Of a stretch of 64,000 nucleotides of DNA, positions 63,956 through 64,000 are shown one piece after another. Origin of the DNA: Dietzia cinnamea NBRC 102147. GTDB taxonomy: Bacteria; Actinomycetota; Actinomycetes; Mycobacteriales; Mycobacteriaceae. The position numbers and the translations under genes are program-made. Position 1 is the first letter of the stretch, and every line of letters begins with the position of its first letter. The stretch spans positions 1 through 64,000 of the forward strand of contig NZ_BCSW01000008.1 of NCBI RefSeq assembly GCF_001571065.1, given 5' to 3'. The notes under the pieces were generated by a model. That model was given only the letters and a program-made list of their open reading frames with translations. It did no database searches and was not told where the DNA came from.

Positions 63956-64000
63956 CGACTATTTCCCTTCCTCCACCGGTGACTTCATGCCCGGACCGGG

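Larger units (their letters stand above)
40756..64000. mobile_element. Integrative and conjugative element at tRNA-Ala (right end outside the window)
   Basis: The element starts at the tRNA-Ala 3' end with a large serine recombinase. It continues with a minus-strand conjugation block (coupling protein, VirB4, SCO6880-type protein, VirB6-like channel, small membrane proteins, wall hydrolase, TcpC-like protein), DNA-processing genes (SSB, ParB-like, prim-pol), ArdC, an AraC regulator and a metal-efflux ATPase. No second att site and no relaxase were found before 64000, so the right boundary is unknown. The last two genes could belong to cargo or to a neighbouring element. Confidence 0.85.

Overview
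This window is the replication-origin region of a very GC-rich actinobacterium of the mycolic-acid group (Mycobacteriales). A Dietzia-like genus is my best guess, not a proven assignment. The basis is gene order: cca, NUDIX, DUF6049, murJ, pseudokinase, sigM, trxB, trxA, cwlM, then parB-parA-rsmG-jag-yidC-yidD-rnpA-rpmH on the minus strand, then dnaA-dnaN-recF-dciA-gyrB on the plus strand, then gyrA, a DUF3566 protein, tRNA-Ile and tRNA-Ala. This is the layout around the mycobacterial and corynebacterial oriC. A GT87 mannosyltransferase and an antigen-85-like remnant agree with it.

Layout. 1-4376: GT87 enzyme, CCA-adding enzyme, a small monooxygenase-like protein and a secreted mycolyltransferase-like protein that has lost its nucleophile region. 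4446-15372: envelope and redox block on the plus strand (NUDIX, DUF6049, MurJ, pseudokinase, SigM, TrxB/TrxA, CwlM). 15451-21899: partition and membrane-insertion block on the minus strand, with four parS sites. 22437-29728: dnaA to gyrB, with oriC between dnaA and dnaN (phased DnaA boxes, a 22-bp palindrome and a DnaA-trio-like AT-rich stretch).

29784-36720: gyrB and gyrA are separated by about 7.5 kb that encode what looks like a bacterial version of the Aspergillus galactosaminogalactan (GAG) / Pel polysaccharide system. It comprises a GH114-like lipoprotein hydrolase, a GH135 (Sph3/spherulin-4)-like hydrolase, a polytopic membrane protein, a PelF-like GT4 glycosyltransferase and a secreted CE18 (Agd3)-like deacetylase. 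Four of these form one translationally coupled minus-strand operon. It is preceded by a roughly 170-nt leader that can fold into five adjacent perfect hairpins. This locus is the main candidate for an under-described system.

40694-64000: an integrative conjugative element (ICE) starts at the 3' end of tRNA-Ala and runs past the window edge. It encodes a large serine recombinase whose reading frame runs into the tRNA gene, an SSB, a coupling protein, a VirB4 ATPase, an SCO6880-type membrane protein, a VirB6-like channel, two small two-span membrane proteins, a three-domain wall hydrolase, a TcpC-like protein, ParB-like and prim-pol proteins and ArdC. An AraC regulator and a Zn/Cd-type P-type ATPase (CSC instead of CPC) follow. 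No relaxase is visible. Six of the seven non-coding gaps in the conjugation block carry the same short motif, GTGCACCTGCC or a close variant, in the same orientation.
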